A stretch of 64,000 bases of DNA, taken from assembly GCA_947167015.1 (NCBI GenBank), contig CAMVGM010000001.1:1-64000 (forward strand), given 5' to 3'. Position 1 is the first letter of the stretch. Every line of letters starts with the position of its first letter. The notes below the pieces were generated by a model, which saw nothing but the letters and a program-made list of their open reading frames with translations, had not been told where the DNA came from and made no database searches. This document shows, piece by piece, positions 47,218 to 56,559 of this stretch. This stretch comes from an uncultured Bacteroidales bacterium (GTDB lineage Bacteria > Bacteroidota > Bacteroidia > Bacteroidales > UBA932). Position numbers and translations under genes: made by a program.

Positions 47218-48723
47218 TTAGGGAGCGATGGGCTCGCCCACTTCGGAGGCCTCCTTGTCGTCAGCGTCCAGCTTGAAGAGCATGAAGCCGGGGTTGTCCT
47301 TGGTGCAAGGCGCCCAGCCGAGGCCCGGGTCGCTGTTCTTGGCGAAGTTCGTCCAGGCAGTCAGCATCTTCTCGGAGAGATCCCAATCGCCCTGGGTCCA
47401 GGGACGCCAGCAGTACTTCAGGGTCTTGAACACGAACCACAGGTCGGAGGAGTGGAACGCACCCTTCAGGCGGGCGGTCACCTCCGGATGGGAACCGTCG
47501 TCCGGCAGCGGGCGGGCGAATTCGTAGGCCCAGGCCTTGCCGCCCTTCTCCTCGCGGTTCTGGCAGAACGCCGCGATGCCGCCGGCCATGTTGCCCATGT
47601 CGTTGAGCGTGTAGCCGATCATATAGGGGACGTCGGCGAGCGAACCGTCACGGGCCGCGTCGTCAAAGCTCTCGAGGCTCACGTAGCCGTCCACCATCGG
47701 GGAACCGGTGATGTAGCCGAACTTGCCGGTGGCGCCGTTGTAGATGGTGCTGAGGGCGTAGATCGTCTCGGTGGAGGCGGCGCGCATCTTCTTGAGGTCG
47801 GTCAGGCCGGCCCAGTCCATCACTTCCTTCGTCGCCTGCTCGGCATCCTTCAGGTTCATCGGGCGGAACATGTTGCGCATCGCGGACATGTTGGCCGGCA
47901 TGCCGGCGGGACGTCCGGCAGGAGCGGCGCCGGGACGGGCAGCCGGGGCGGCGGGAGCGGCCTGCGGGATATTCAGGCCACCGCCGGACATGATGACGGC
48001 CTTGTGGAACAGGCCGCGGGCCAGCGGGGATTCGCACAGCGTCTTGACGCTGCCGGCACCGGCGCTCTGGCCGAAGATCATCACGTTGTCAGGATCGCCG
48101 CCGAACTGGGCGATGTTCTTCTTGATCCACTTCAGGGCCTCGATCTGGTCGAGGATGCCGTAGTTGCCGGAAACGCCGTGCGGGCTCTCGGCGGAAAGCT
48201 CGGGATGGGTCAGGAAACCGAAAACGCCAAGACGGTAGTTGATGGAGACGAGCACCACATCCTTGGCGCCCCACTCTTCGGCATAGAACTCGGGCTCGGT
48301 GCCCCAGCCTTCCCGGTAGCCGCCACCGTGGATCCACAGCGCGACGGGGAGTTTCTTCTCGGGCTGGCCGGAGGCCTTGGTCCAGACGTTCAGGTAGAGG
48401 CAGTCCTCACTGTAGGGAGACTCGGCGCCATAGCCCCACTCGGTGGTGTAGCCGCCGGGATAGTGCACGGCCTGGTAGCTGGGATGGCCGAATCTGTCGC
48501 AGAGCTTCACGCCCTGCCAGGGAACGACCGGCTGGGGTTCTTTCCAACGGAGTTCTCCGAGGGGCGGAGCGGCATAAGGGATGCCCCGGTAGACGATCAC
48601 GCCGGGGAGTTCAGTGGCAACACCCTTCACCTGGCCTCCCTCGATGGAGAGGACCGGGGTGTCGACGGCCTTGCTGCACCCGAAAAGGGCGAGCACGGAC
48701 AGAAGCAGAAGCGATTTTTTCAT
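47218..48723 (-). CDS. Carboxylesterase/lipase family (type B) lipoprotein
   Basis: MKKSLLLLSVLALFGCSK lipobox; EDCLYLNVWTK, MIFGQSAGAGSV nucleophile elbow. Confidence 0.92.
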   Translation of the reverse strand: MKKSLLLLSVLALFGCSKAVDTPVLSIEGGQVKGVATELPGVIVYRGIPYAAPPLGELRWKEPQPVVPWQGVKLCDRFGHPSYQAVHYPGGYTTEWGYGAESPYSEDCLYLNVWTKASGQPEKKLPVALWIHGGGYREGWGTEPEFYAEEWGAKDVVLVSINYRLGVFGFLTHPELSAESPHGVSGNYGILDQIEALKWIKKNIAQFGGDPDNVMIFGQSAGAGSVKTLCESPLARGLFHKAVIMSGGGLNIPQAAPAAPAARPGAAPAGRPAGMPANMSAMRNMFRPMNLKDAEQATKEVMDWAGLTDLKKMRAASTETIYALSTIYNGATGKFGYITGSPMVDGYVSLESFDDAARDGSLADVPYMIGYTLNDMGNMAGGIAAFCQNREEKGGKAWAYEFARPLPDDGSHPEVTARLKGAFHSSDLWFVFKTLKYCWRPWTQGDWDLSEKMLTAWTNFAKNSDPGLGWAPCTKDNPGFMLFKLDADDKEASEVGEPIAP

Positions 48724-48828
48724 ATCAGAATGATTTGGTCTTAATATGTGCCTGTATGGGTCATACAAAGTTACTTTTTCCCGCATAGGATTTCTTGCAG
48801 GAAATGACCAAAAAGATATAATTATTCG

Positions 48829-48836
48829 TATATTTG
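48829..48836 (+). promoter_or_regulatory. -7 box TATATTTG, ATG 5 nt downstream
   Basis: TATATTTGACGTT|ATG. Confidence 0.55.
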
Positions 48837-48841
48837 ACGTT

Positions 48842-49549
48842 ATGAGAAGAATTCTTTCCCTGCTTCTGGCGGCGCTGTGCGCCGTCTTCTGCACCTCCGC
48901 GCCGGAGGACGACGGCACCGTCATCTGGACCGCGGACAGCCTCCCGGAAGTACTCGAACGCTTCGGCTCCCCCTGCACCACGGACACCCCGCTGGGCCCC
49001 GCCCTGCATTTCGACGGCACGGGCGACGGTTTCTTCCTAAACGCCGTCCCGGTGGCCGGGCTGGAGGAATTTACCCTGGAAGCCGTCTTCCGCCAGGCGG
49101 GCGACGCGGCGTTCGAACAGCGTTTCCTGCACATCGGCACGATGGACCGGCGCATCCTCTTCGAGACGCGCGTCACCCCCGACCGGACCTGGTATTTCGA
49201 CGCTTTCGTCAACCTGGGCACCCCGGAGCCCACGCCGGAGAATCCCGCCCCGCAGCGCCGCAGCGCCGTGCTGATCGACGAGTCGCTCACCCACCCCGCC
49301 GACCGCTGGTACGGCCTCGCGCTGGTCGCCGGCCCGCAGGGGCTCGTGAGCTACGTGGACGGCGTGGAGCAGTGCCGCTCGGACCTGGCCTGGACGCCGG
49401 AAATCCCCGCCGAAGGCCTGACTTCCCTCGGCGTCCGCCAGAACAAGGTCTGCTGGTTCAAAGGAGAAATCTTCAAGATCCGCATCACCCCACGGGCGCT
49501 CAGCCCCGAGGAGTTCCTGCACGACCAGGACGTCCTCAACCGGCCCTGA
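48842..49549 (+). CDS. LamG/concanavalin-A-like domain secreted protein
   Basis: Signal peptide; LHFDGTGDGFFLN, FTLEAVFRQAG, DRWYGLALVAGPQGLVSYVDGVE, GEIFKIRITPRALSPEEF. Confidence 0.8.
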   Translation: MRRILSLLLAALCAVFCTSAPEDDGTVIWTADSLPEVLERFGSPCTTDTPLGPALHFDGTGDGFFLNAVPVAGLEEFTLEAVFRQAGDAAFEQRFLHIGTMDRRILFETRVTPDRTWYFDAFVNLGTPEPTPENPAPQRRSAVLIDESLTHPADRWYGLALVAGPQGLVSYVDGVEQCRSDLAWTPEIPAEGLTSLGVRQNKVCWFKGEIFKIRITPRALSPEEFLHDQDVLNRP

Positions 49550-49572
49550 CGCGCCAAGCGGAGAAACAGCAC

Positions 49573-50805
49573 CTACGAACGCGTCTGTCCGTTTCCGTCG
49601 ATGAGCCACTTGTAGGTGGTGATTTCCGCCAGGCCCATCGGGCCCCTCGCCCCCAGTTTCTGGGTACTGATCCCGATTTCCGCACCCAGTCCGAACTGGG
49701 CGCCGTCCGTGAAGCTGGTCGGCGCATTCACGTACACGCAGGCGGCATCCACTTCGCGGCGGAAACGCTCCGCCGCCGCCTCGTCGGCCGTGACGATGCT
49801 TTCGCTGTGGCCGGAACCGTAGCGGGCGATGTGCGCAAGCGCCGCGTCCAGTGAAGGCACGGTCCGGATGGCCATCTTGTAGTCCATATATTCCGTCCCG
49901 AACGACTCCTCCGTAGCCCTCTCCAACTTCGGATAGCGGCCTTCGAGGGCCGCAAAAGCGGCTTCGTCCGCATATAGGGTCACCCCCTTGCCGGCGAGCG
50001 GCTCCACCAGCGCGGGCAGGTCTCCCAGGCGGGAGGCGTGGACGATCAGGCAGTCGAGGGCGTTGCACACGGAAACGCGCCGGGTCTTGGCATTGAGCAC
50101 GATGCGGCGGCCGGTCTCCAGATCCCCTGCCGCATCGAAATAGGTATTCACCACCCCGGCACCCGTTTCGATACAGGGCACCTTGGCATGGTCGCGGACA
50201 TAGTCGATCAGCCGGCGGCCGCCGCGTGGGATGACCAGGTCCACGAACCCGACGGCGCCGAGCAGCTCTCCCGCCGCCTCGTGGGTGGGCGGAAGCAGCG
50301 TCACCGCGGCTTCGGGCATATCCAGTTCCGAGAGAACCCGGCGGATCAGCGCGACGGCGGCGCGGTTGGATGCGTCGGCGTCGCGCCCTCCCTTCAGCAC
50401 GCTGGCGTTGCCGCTGCGGAAGCATAGGGAGAACACGTCGAAGGTCACGTTTGGGCGCGCCTCATAGATGACGCCGATCACCCCGAAGGGCACGCTCACC
50501 TTGCGCAGGTGCAGGCCGTTGGGCAGGATCCTGTCGTCCAGGGTCCGTCCCAGGGGGGAAGGGAGCGCGGCCACCTGACGCATGTCCGCGGCGATGCCGG
50601 CGATCCGCTCCGGCGTCAGCCGAAGGCGGTCGCAGAGCGGATTCTGCGGATCCATACGCGCGAGATCCTCCGCGTTGGCGGCCAGAAGCTGCGCGGCCTG
50701 CGCCTCGATGGCGTCCGCGACGCGGAGCAGCGCCTCGCTGCGGCGTTCGTCCGGGAGCAGCGCCACCTGCGCCGCCGCCCGTTTGGCTTCTTCGAAGGGG
50801 TTCAT
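49573..50805 (-). CDS. proA: Glutamate-5-semialdehyde dehydrogenase
   Basis: [69 protein letters not shown]. Confidence 0.97.
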   Translation of the reverse strand: MNPFEEAKRAAAQVALLPDERRSEALLRVADAIEAQAAQLLAANAEDLARMDPQNPLCDRLRLTPERIAGIAADMRQVAALPSPLGRTLDDRILPNGLHLRKVSVPFGVIGVIYEARPNVTFDVFSLCFRSGNASVLKGGRDADASNRAAVALIRRVLSELDMPEAAVTLLPPTHEAAGELLGAVGFVDLVIPRGGRRLIDYVRDHAKVPCIETGAGVVNTYFDAAGDLETGRRIVLNAKTRRVSVCNALDCLIVHASRLGDLPALVEPLAGKGVTLYADEAAFAALEGRYPKLERATEESFGTEYMDYKMAIRTVPSLDAALAHIARYGSGHSESIVTADEAAAERFRREVDAACVYVNAPTSFTDGAQFGLGAEIGISTQKLGARGPMGLAEITTYKWLIDGNGQTRS

Positions 50806-50808
50806 GTC

Positions 50809-51573
50809 CTATGGGATGAATTCGGTAAAAACGGTTTCTTCGGGACGCTCCAGCAGGTCCGGGAGGATGTGCTCCCGCTTGCCGTCGGCGATGACCACGC
50901 GGATGCCGCCGGCGGCCACGCGCCGTGCCGTCTCGTATTTGGAGAACATTCCCCCGCGGCCGAAAGCGCTTTTCTCTTCCCGGATGCAGCCGGAAAGGTC
51001 GTCCCCGGCGCGGACGGTGCGGATCACGCGGGCCTGCGGGTCTCCGGGCTGGCGGTCATACAGGCCCGGGATGTTGCTCAGCAGGACCAGGGCATCCGCC
51101 CTCACCATGCCGGCGATCAGCCCGGAGAGTTCGTCGTTGTCGGTGAACATCAGCTCGGTCACACTCACGGTGTCATTCTCGTTGACGACCGGCACCACGC
51201 CGTGCTCCAGCATCACCTCCATACAGGCGCGCTGGTTCTCACGTTCGCGTTCCGTCTCGAAATTCCGCTTGGTGGTCAGGACCTGACCGACCGACAGCCC
51301 GTAATCGCGGAAGAGCCTGTAATACAGGTCCATCAGGCGGACCTGACCCACCGCGGAATACAGCTGGCGCTGCTCCACGCTGTCCAGGTCCTGGTCCAGC
51401 CGCAGTTCGGTCCGGCCGCAGGCCACGGCGCCGGAACTCACGATCACCACCTGCCAGCCCAGTTTGCGCAGGCCGACCACCTGGTCCACGAGCGCAGACA
51501 CGCGCGTCACGTCCAGACTGCCGTCCGGACGCGTCAAGACGTTCGTGCCGATTTTCACTACCAACCTTTTCAT
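50809..51573 (-). CDS. proB: Glutamate 5-kinase
   Basis: MKRLVVKIGTNVLTRPDG, VIVSSGAVACGR, VPVVNENDTVS. Confidence 0.96.
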   Translation of the reverse strand: MKRLVVKIGTNVLTRPDGSLDVTRVSALVDQVVGLRKLGWQVVIVSSGAVACGRTELRLDQDLDSVEQRQLYSAVGQVRLMDLYYRLFRDYGLSVGQVLTTKRNFETERERENQRACMEVMLEHGVVPVVNENDTVSVTELMFTDNDELSGLIAGMVRADALVLLSNIPGLYDRQPGDPQARVIRTVRAGDDLSGCIREEKSAFGRGGMFSKYETARRVAAGGIRVVIADGKREHILPDLLERPEETVFTEFIP

Positions 51574-51608
51574 AGCTATTCTGCTAACCGTATCCGCAAA
51601 GATAACAA

Positions 51609-51639
51609 ATCCCGGAAAGCAAACAACACTTTCCGGGAT
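51609..51639 (-). terminator. Hairpin between the DUF3298 gene and proB
   Basis: ATCCCGGAAAG-N9-CTTTCCGGGAT, perfect 11-bp arms. Confidence 0.6.
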
Positions 51640-51658
51640 AAAACAAGTGCGGACGTCC

Positions 51659-52531
51659 CTACAGGACCGCCTTCGCCGCCGGGGTCAGGAAAGGTTCCAC
51701 CTCGTCCCAAGGCAGGATGCAGGAAGGCATCCCGAGCGCGTAGGCACCGATCTCGTACTGCTGGTAAACCAGGTTCAGTCCCGCTTCGGAAGGGTACGGG
51801 GCCCACGCCGGCAGCGGAATCTGCCCGTCTTTGAGGTCGAGGATTTCCATCATCTCCACGCCCGTTCCGTCCAGCAGCGTGCTGAAATACTTTTCCATTG
51901 CCTTGGTGAGCAGGGGCTGCAGTTCCGTCAGGCAGTCCGGGAGGAAGAAATCCGTGATCCGGGCGCCGTCGCGCTTGCTGAAGGTCAGCGGACCGGCACC
52001 GATGATGCCGCCGTGGGTGCCGCCCCGGTAGATATAGGTCTGCGCATCGAAGACGACATATTTCTCCGTCTCCTGCGTTTTCTTCAGGCTGAACTCGTGG
52101 CCCCATCCGGCCAGGGAGGAGATATACCCCTGCTTCTCCTCTTCCGTCAGGCCCTCCGACTCGCGGATACCTGCGGCGCGTTCGGCGATATCCGCGTCGG
52201 AAGCCGCTCCGATCGCCTCCAGCGCCTTGGTCTCATAATAAGAGAAGAGGGCTTCGGAGTCGTTCACATCCCCTTCGAAAGGCGGGAAGGCACGCGCTTC
52301 TTCATAGGTATCGATATGGCTGAGATCCTCGTCCATCACCCCGACGAGCTGCCGGCGGATCTCCGCGGCGGCCTTGTTCTCAGGCAGGGGCAGTTCGACG
52401 TCGAACTTCAGCTCGGCGTGCTCCGTGGCGTCGGAAAACTGGCGGGATTCGAGGGTAATGGGGCCTCCCCCGGGCGTGCAGGCGGCCAGGAGCAGCGCAG
52501 CGCCCAGCGCGATAATCGGAATTCTTTTCAT
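51659..52531 (-). CDS. DUF3298-like lipoprotein
   Basis: LLLAACTPGGG lipobox; YRGGTHGGI and C-terminal YEIGAYALGMPSCILPWDEVEPFL typical of DUF3298/RsiV-type proteins. Confidence 0.8.
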   Translation of the reverse strand: MKRIPIIALGAALLLAACTPGGGPITLESRQFSDATEHAELKFDVELPLPENKAAAEIRRQLVGVMDEDLSHIDTYEEARAFPPFEGDVNDSEALFSYYETKALEAIGAASDADIAERAAGIRESEGLTEEEKQGYISSLAGWGHEFSLKKTQETEKYVVFDAQTYIYRGGTHGGIIGAGPLTFSKRDGARITDFFLPDCLTELQPLLTKAMEKYFSTLLDGTGVEMMEILDLKDGQIPLPAWAPYPSEAGLNLVYQQYEIGAYALGMPSCILPWDEVEPFLTPAAKAVL

Positions 52532-52599
52532 GGTCCGTCAAGTTTTCAAACAAAGGTAGAAAAAACTCGTAAAAATTTTGCAGGATTGTGAAAAGTTTC

Positions 52600-52676
52600 T
52601 ATCTTTGCAGTCCCAAAAGAAAGCAGCCTCTCTTCGAACGGTTTGATGACGCTGCGACTGAAAGCATCATTGACAT
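52600..52676 (+). promoter_or_regulatory. rplS promoter and structured leader
   Basis: TATCTTTG (52600-52607), then about 70 nt with AGTC..GCAGC / GCTGCGACT pairing. Confidence 0.5.
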
Positions 52677-53057
52677 ATGGATTTGATTAACTTAGTAGAG
52701 CAGTCGTTCTCCGAGAACAAGACTGCCACGTACCCGCAGTTCAAGGCAGGCGACACCATCACGGTGACCTACCGCATCAAAGAGGGTGACAAGGAGAGAC
52801 TCCAGAGCTTCCGCGGCGTGGTGATCCAGATTTGCGGCGCCACCCCGTACACGAAGACCTTCACCATCCGCAAGGTTTCCAACGGAATCGGTGTCGAGAG
52901 AATCTTCCCGTACGAGTCCCCTTCGATTGAGAAGATTGAACTCAACAAAGTCGGTAAAGTCCGTCGCGCACGTATCTTCTACCTCCGCAACCTCTCTGGT
53001 AAGAAGGCCCGCATCAAGGAAGCGAAGCGCGTGGTGAAAGAGACCCCGGCAGAGTAG
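52677..53057 (+). CDS. rplS: 50S ribosomal protein L19
   Basis: FKAGDTITVTYRIKEGDKERLQSFRGVVIQI...FTIRKVSNGIGVERIFPYESPSIEKIELNKVGKVRRARIFYLRNLSGKKARI. Confidence 0.98.
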   Translation: MDLINLVEQSFSENKTATYPQFKAGDTITVTYRIKEGDKERLQSFRGVVIQICGATPYTKTFTIRKVSNGIGVERIFPYESPSIEKIELNKVGKVRRARIFYLRNLSGKKARIKEAKRVVKETPAE

Positions 53058-53086
53058 CATAGACCGGCCTTGCGCCGGTTGGAAAT

Positions 53087-53160
53087 GGCGCCTTAGCTCA
53101 GCTGAATAGAGCATTTGACTACGGATCAAAAGGTCGCAGGTTTGAATCCTGCAGGCGTCA
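53087..53160 (+). tRNA. tRNA-Arg (anticodon ACG)
   Basis: GGCGCCT/AGGCGTC acceptor, GCTC/GAGC D-stem, anticodon loop CTACGGA, GCAGG-TTTGAAT-CCTGC T-arm. Confidence 0.93.
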
Positions 53161-53168
53161 CGAAAAAG

Positions 53169-53208
53169 AAACCCCAAGTTGCTGATTTACAGTCGCTTGG
53201 GGTTTTTC
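53169..53208 (+). terminator. Terminator after tRNA-Arg
   Basis: ACCCCAAG...CTTGGGGTTTTT. Confidence 0.75.
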
Positions 53209-53217
53209 GTATCTCTA

Positions 53218-53239
53218 GTTGCACCACCGTTGCACCACC
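53218..53239. repeat. Tandem 11-bp duplication (GTTGCACCACC)x2 downstream of tRNA-Arg
   Basis: Direct reading. Confidence 0.85.
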
Positions 53240-53338
53240 AAAATTTTTTTTGACTTCGTAACGGCCTATCTATCAGTCACCTTTCTGAAAAGTTGCATTT
53301 AAAAGTTGAATTCTGGATTAGTTTCTGCGAGATAAGCA

Positions 53339-54295
53339 TTATTTGTCAAAAAAACCATAAACGAACACAGCGCCGAAACGCGGATCGATGGAGTCCGGGA
53401 AGGTTCCTATGAGTTTACCGTTCGATTCTATCTTCACCTCATAGTTCCTGCTTCCGTTGTTATGCTCGACCCGGACCACCGGAAGGCGTTTCTCATCATT
53501 GAATTGAATGGTATCCATCGTCTCGTTGCGGGAATAAGTGAGATAATTCATAAAGCCGCGGAAATCGATGTATCCATTGTCATCGATGCAGCCAACGGAC
53601 CCCGTATTCTGTACCGTATAGATATAAATCTTCCCGTCGGACTCCTTCTTGGCGGAACCGATCTTCCTGCCGGCAGCATTGTAGGCCTCCACCTCATTGA
53701 TGCTGACCTCGATCTTGGCGGCACTCTGGCCGACGGTCGGCTTGGGTGCCTTGGCCGCCGCCTCCTGTGATTTCTTGTTCCGGGCGTTCTTGTAATTGGT
53801 AAGGTCCTTATCTGAAAGCGAGGCGCAGACCGCAGCGAAACAAAGGGCGTTCTTGTCCATCGGGGCTGAACAGTAATACGCTTTCTGGCCGTAGATGTAA
53901 ACATCGCAGCGGTCGTTGATCTGCCCGATTTCGGTCAGTTTATATAAGATATAACGGGTGGAGACCTGGATATTCTTAAGCGCACTCGAGGAAGTGGCAC
54001 TCATTGAACCTGACGCGCTCATCGTTCCGGCGACGGTACCAATATCAAAATACACGTTACCGTCATCCTTGAAGGTGAATGTGACGTGCTGCCCGGCATA
54101 ATCCCCCGTCTTGCGCATATAGGTCAACTCGAAAACGCGGGTATCGGGATGCCAGACGCCGAATTGTTCTCCGTTGGCGTAAAACACCTCTACATCGCCT
54201 TTGCCAGGGACGAGTTTGTCCTGAGCGGACAGGGAGAAACCCACTGTGATGAGAGCGGCTGCCGCCGTCATCAGCCTCAGAAAGAATCGTGTCAT
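53339..54295 (-). CDS. Secreted hypothetical protein
   Basis: Signal peptide MTRFFLRLMTAAAALITVGFSLSAQ; no recognised family. Confidence 0.65.
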   Translation of the reverse strand: MTRFFLRLMTAAAALITVGFSLSAQDKLVPGKGDVEVFYANGEQFGVWHPDTRVFELTYMRKTGDYAGQHVTFTFKDDGNVYFDIGTVAGTMSASGSMSATSSSALKNIQVSTRYILYKLTEIGQINDRCDVYIYGQKAYYCSAPMDKNALCFAAVCASLSDKDLTNYKNARNKKSQEAAAKAPKPTVGQSAAKIEVSINEVEAYNAAGRKIGSAKKESDGKIYIYTVQNTGSVGCIDDNGYIDFRGFMNYLTYSRNETMDTIQFNDEKRLPVVRVEHNNGSRNYEVKIESNGKLIGTFPDSIDPRFGAVFVYGFFDK

Positions 54296-54525
54296 AATCA
54301 AGTGGTTTAGCAAATTATTCAAATTTAAAGCTTTTCAGGCAGAAAAACAAAAAAGAAGAAAGGCGCCCTAGTCGAGCGCCTTTCCCTTCTCATCTAAGAT
54401 TTCATACTGCAGGATGCCGTGTTCGGTCTCTTCGACCAGGTTCAGCCTGCATTTGTACTTGTGTCTCCATCTACGGAGGAAGGAGTTCCATCCGCGCGTC
54501 AGGTAGGCCCCGAGGATCGGGCGGA

Positions 54526-56199
54526 CTATTTTCTGGCGGCGTATCGGGTCGGGGTCTTTCCGAAGGTTTTCTTGAAGGACCGGGTGAAGGAGGCCACGTC
54601 GGAGTAGGCGCAAAGTTCGGACACCTCCGTGACATTGAGTTCCGGATGGTTGTCCAGCAGGAAACAGGCCCGACGCATGCGGACTGTCTGGATGAACGAC
54701 TGGGGCGTTTCGCCGAGCAGGGTGGAAAGCCGCTGGCGCAGCAGGTAGGGACTGAGGCGCAGGCGCTCCGCAGCCGTTGCCGCATCGACGGAGCCGTTGG
54801 CGATGAGGTCGTTGACGACGGTCACGGCTTGCTCCACGAACTCCCGGTCAGCCGGGGCCAGTTCGTACTCCCGGCCGCCGGCCGGCTCCCGCGTCTGCAG
54901 GATGTTGTCGTAATGGATATGCAACTGATTGTACTTCTCGCGCAGTTCGCGGATGTCCTGGCTGAGGGAAGCGTTGATCTCCGCCTGGGTCCGGCTCCGG
55001 CGGCGCATGACGTACCAGATGCCCAGGGCGAGGAGCGAGAGCAATAGCGCCACGCCCACGCCGATCAGGACCGCCCGGACCCGCGCCTGCCGTTCGGCAT
55101 GGTTCTCCAGCCTGAGCCAGTCGTTGCCGTATTCGGCATCGTAACGGGCGAGGGATTCCGCGGTCGTTACCTTGTAAATGGAATCCTTGAGGTCGTTGAA
55201 ACGGTAGAATTCGGCGCTGGCCGCTTCCGGATCGCCGGTCCGCCAGAGGGACTCGTACAGGCCGCGGCGGGCCTGGATCTCGTTGTAGGGATCCTGGAGG
55301 GCCGAGAAGATCTCCGCTGCCTCCCGGTAGTACGGAATCGCCTCCGCATAGTGTTCCAGCGCCATCTGCGTCATGCCCATCTTGTTGTCGGCGATGCCGA
55401 GCGAATGCGCATCCCTCACGCCTTTGAAATACGGGATGATCTCTTCCAGCAGCGCTTCCGCCTCTTTCCAGCGGTTCAGGCCAACGAGGGCGGACGCCTT
55501 CTGTGCCAACCGCACCTTGGCGTTGTACTCCCGGCCCAGGGCCATCTCCGTGTTGTAGGCGTCGTCGGCATAGCGGAGCGCCTCCGTGTCCTTCCCTTCT
55601 GCATGGAACACCTCGGACGCTGTCCCCTGAAGGACGGCCAGCCGGGCGGGATTGTCCACCTTGGACGCATACTCAAGCGCCCGGAGGATGTACTTCTCCG
55701 CCTCGGCGGGCTGGTTCGCGCCCACGTAGATCCCGGCGATGGTGTTGAGCGAGGAACTGATCCGGTCCGGATCGCCGCTCTTCTCGTCCAGCGCGAAACA
55801 CTGCATGGCATATTCCGCAGCCTTCTGGAAATCCGACATACGGAAATAGCTGATGGCCAGCAAGTTCAGGCAGTCGGCGCGCGACTCGTCATCGTCTTCG
55901 GGAAACTCGGGCAGTGACTTCTGCCCGTAAGCGATCGCGGAAGCATACGCCTGCATATCGTAGAACCATTCGCCGGCCCAGTACCATACGTTCGCCTTCA
56001 GTTCCTGCACCGGCGAGTCTGCGGCATAGGACATCGGTTCATCCAGGAAGTCCTCCTCCAGCAGGCGGGCGAAAAAAGCATTCGCCGTAGCTGGCGAGGG
56101 ATTGTCGTCGAAATGGGACAAAGCATCCTCCACCGCTCCGGCGAAGGCCGGCATGCAACAGAGGAGCAAGGACAAGAGGATCAGGGTCGGTTTTTTCAT
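54526..56199 (-). CDS. Membrane-anchored TPR + AraC-type HTH transcriptional regulator
   Basis: Signal sequence, several TPR-like repeats, one TM (AVLIGVGVALLLSLLALGIWYVM), coiled coil, C-terminal AraC HTH (LNVTEVSELCAYSDVASFTRSFKKTFGKTPTRY). Confidence 0.9.
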   Translation of the reverse strand: MKKPTLILLSLLLCCMPAFAGAVEDALSHFDDNPSPATANAFFARLLEEDFLDEPMSYAADSPVQELKANVWYWAGEWFYDMQAYASAIAYGQKSLPEFPEDDDESRADCLNLLAISYFRMSDFQKAAEYAMQCFALDEKSGDPDRISSSLNTIAGIYVGANQPAEAEKYILRALEYASKVDNPARLAVLQGTASEVFHAEGKDTEALRYADDAYNTEMALGREYNAKVRLAQKASALVGLNRWKEAEALLEEIIPYFKGVRDAHSLGIADNKMGMTQMALEHYAEAIPYYREAAEIFSALQDPYNEIQARRGLYESLWRTGDPEAASAEFYRFNDLKDSIYKVTTAESLARYDAEYGNDWLRLENHAERQARVRAVLIGVGVALLLSLLALGIWYVMRRRSRTQAEINASLSQDIRELREKYNQLHIHYDNILQTREPAGGREYELAPADREFVEQAVTVVNDLIANGSVDAATAAERLRLSPYLLRQRLSTLLGETPQSFIQTVRMRRACFLLDNHPELNVTEVSELCAYSDVASFTRSFKKTFGKTPTRYAARK

Positions 56200-56297
56200 G
56201 CAATCTGTCGTTTGAACAATACAAAAATAAAAAAAAACCGACTTTATTTTTTATTCCTGCTTTACCTTGATGCAGATAAATCCTGCGGTTTCGCGAA

Positions 56298-56355
56298 ATG
56301 TCAAAATGATTTGACGAAATGCTAACGCATCCCGCCGGGGGACGTGTTAACTTTG
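56298..56355 (+). promoter_or_regulatory. Promoter 1: tandem ATGYYAA half-sites 21 bp apart, then -7 box TAACTTTG
   Basis: ATGTCAA at 56298, ATGCTAA at 56319, 22 bp, TAACTTTG at 56348-56355. Confidence 0.75.
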
Positions 56356-56407
56356 TTGTTACTGAAAAGAAAGATAGGTTTTTTAATTATTTTAAATTTA
56401 TTTAAAC

Positions 56408-56542
56408 ATGATGAAGGAAGTAAAAGATCTTTATGTTTCACCATGCATCAAGGTGGTGGAACTGTTCCCGGAAGAGATCATCGCTGCTTCCGGCGATGTA
56501 CCTGTCAGCCCCGGCGGAGCGTGGCCGATTGAAAAGGTGTAA
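56408..56542 (+). CDS. Small peptide, Y-x-SP...IAAS family (44 aa)
   Basis: MMKEVKDLYVSPCIKVVELFPEEIIAASGDVPVSPGGAWPIEKV; first gene after promoter 1. Not in the ORF track. Confidence 0.75.
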   Translation: MMKEVKDLYVSPCIKVVELFPEEIIAASGDVPVSPGGAWPIEKV

Positions 56543-56559
56543 TTTAATCGAGACGAGAA

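Noticed and set aside
52692-53177. Minus ORF containing RIQTCDLLIRSQMLYSAELR
   Set aside because: Well-known type of spurious translation of the tRNA antisense strand plus the rplS antisense strand.
54368-54613. 81-aa minus ORF ending ...HKYKCRLNLVEETEHGILQYEILDEKGKALD
   Set aside because: N-terminal half lies in another frame of the AraC-type gene; the tail looks coding-like but has no convincing start. Possibly a gene remnant, not supported as a CDS.
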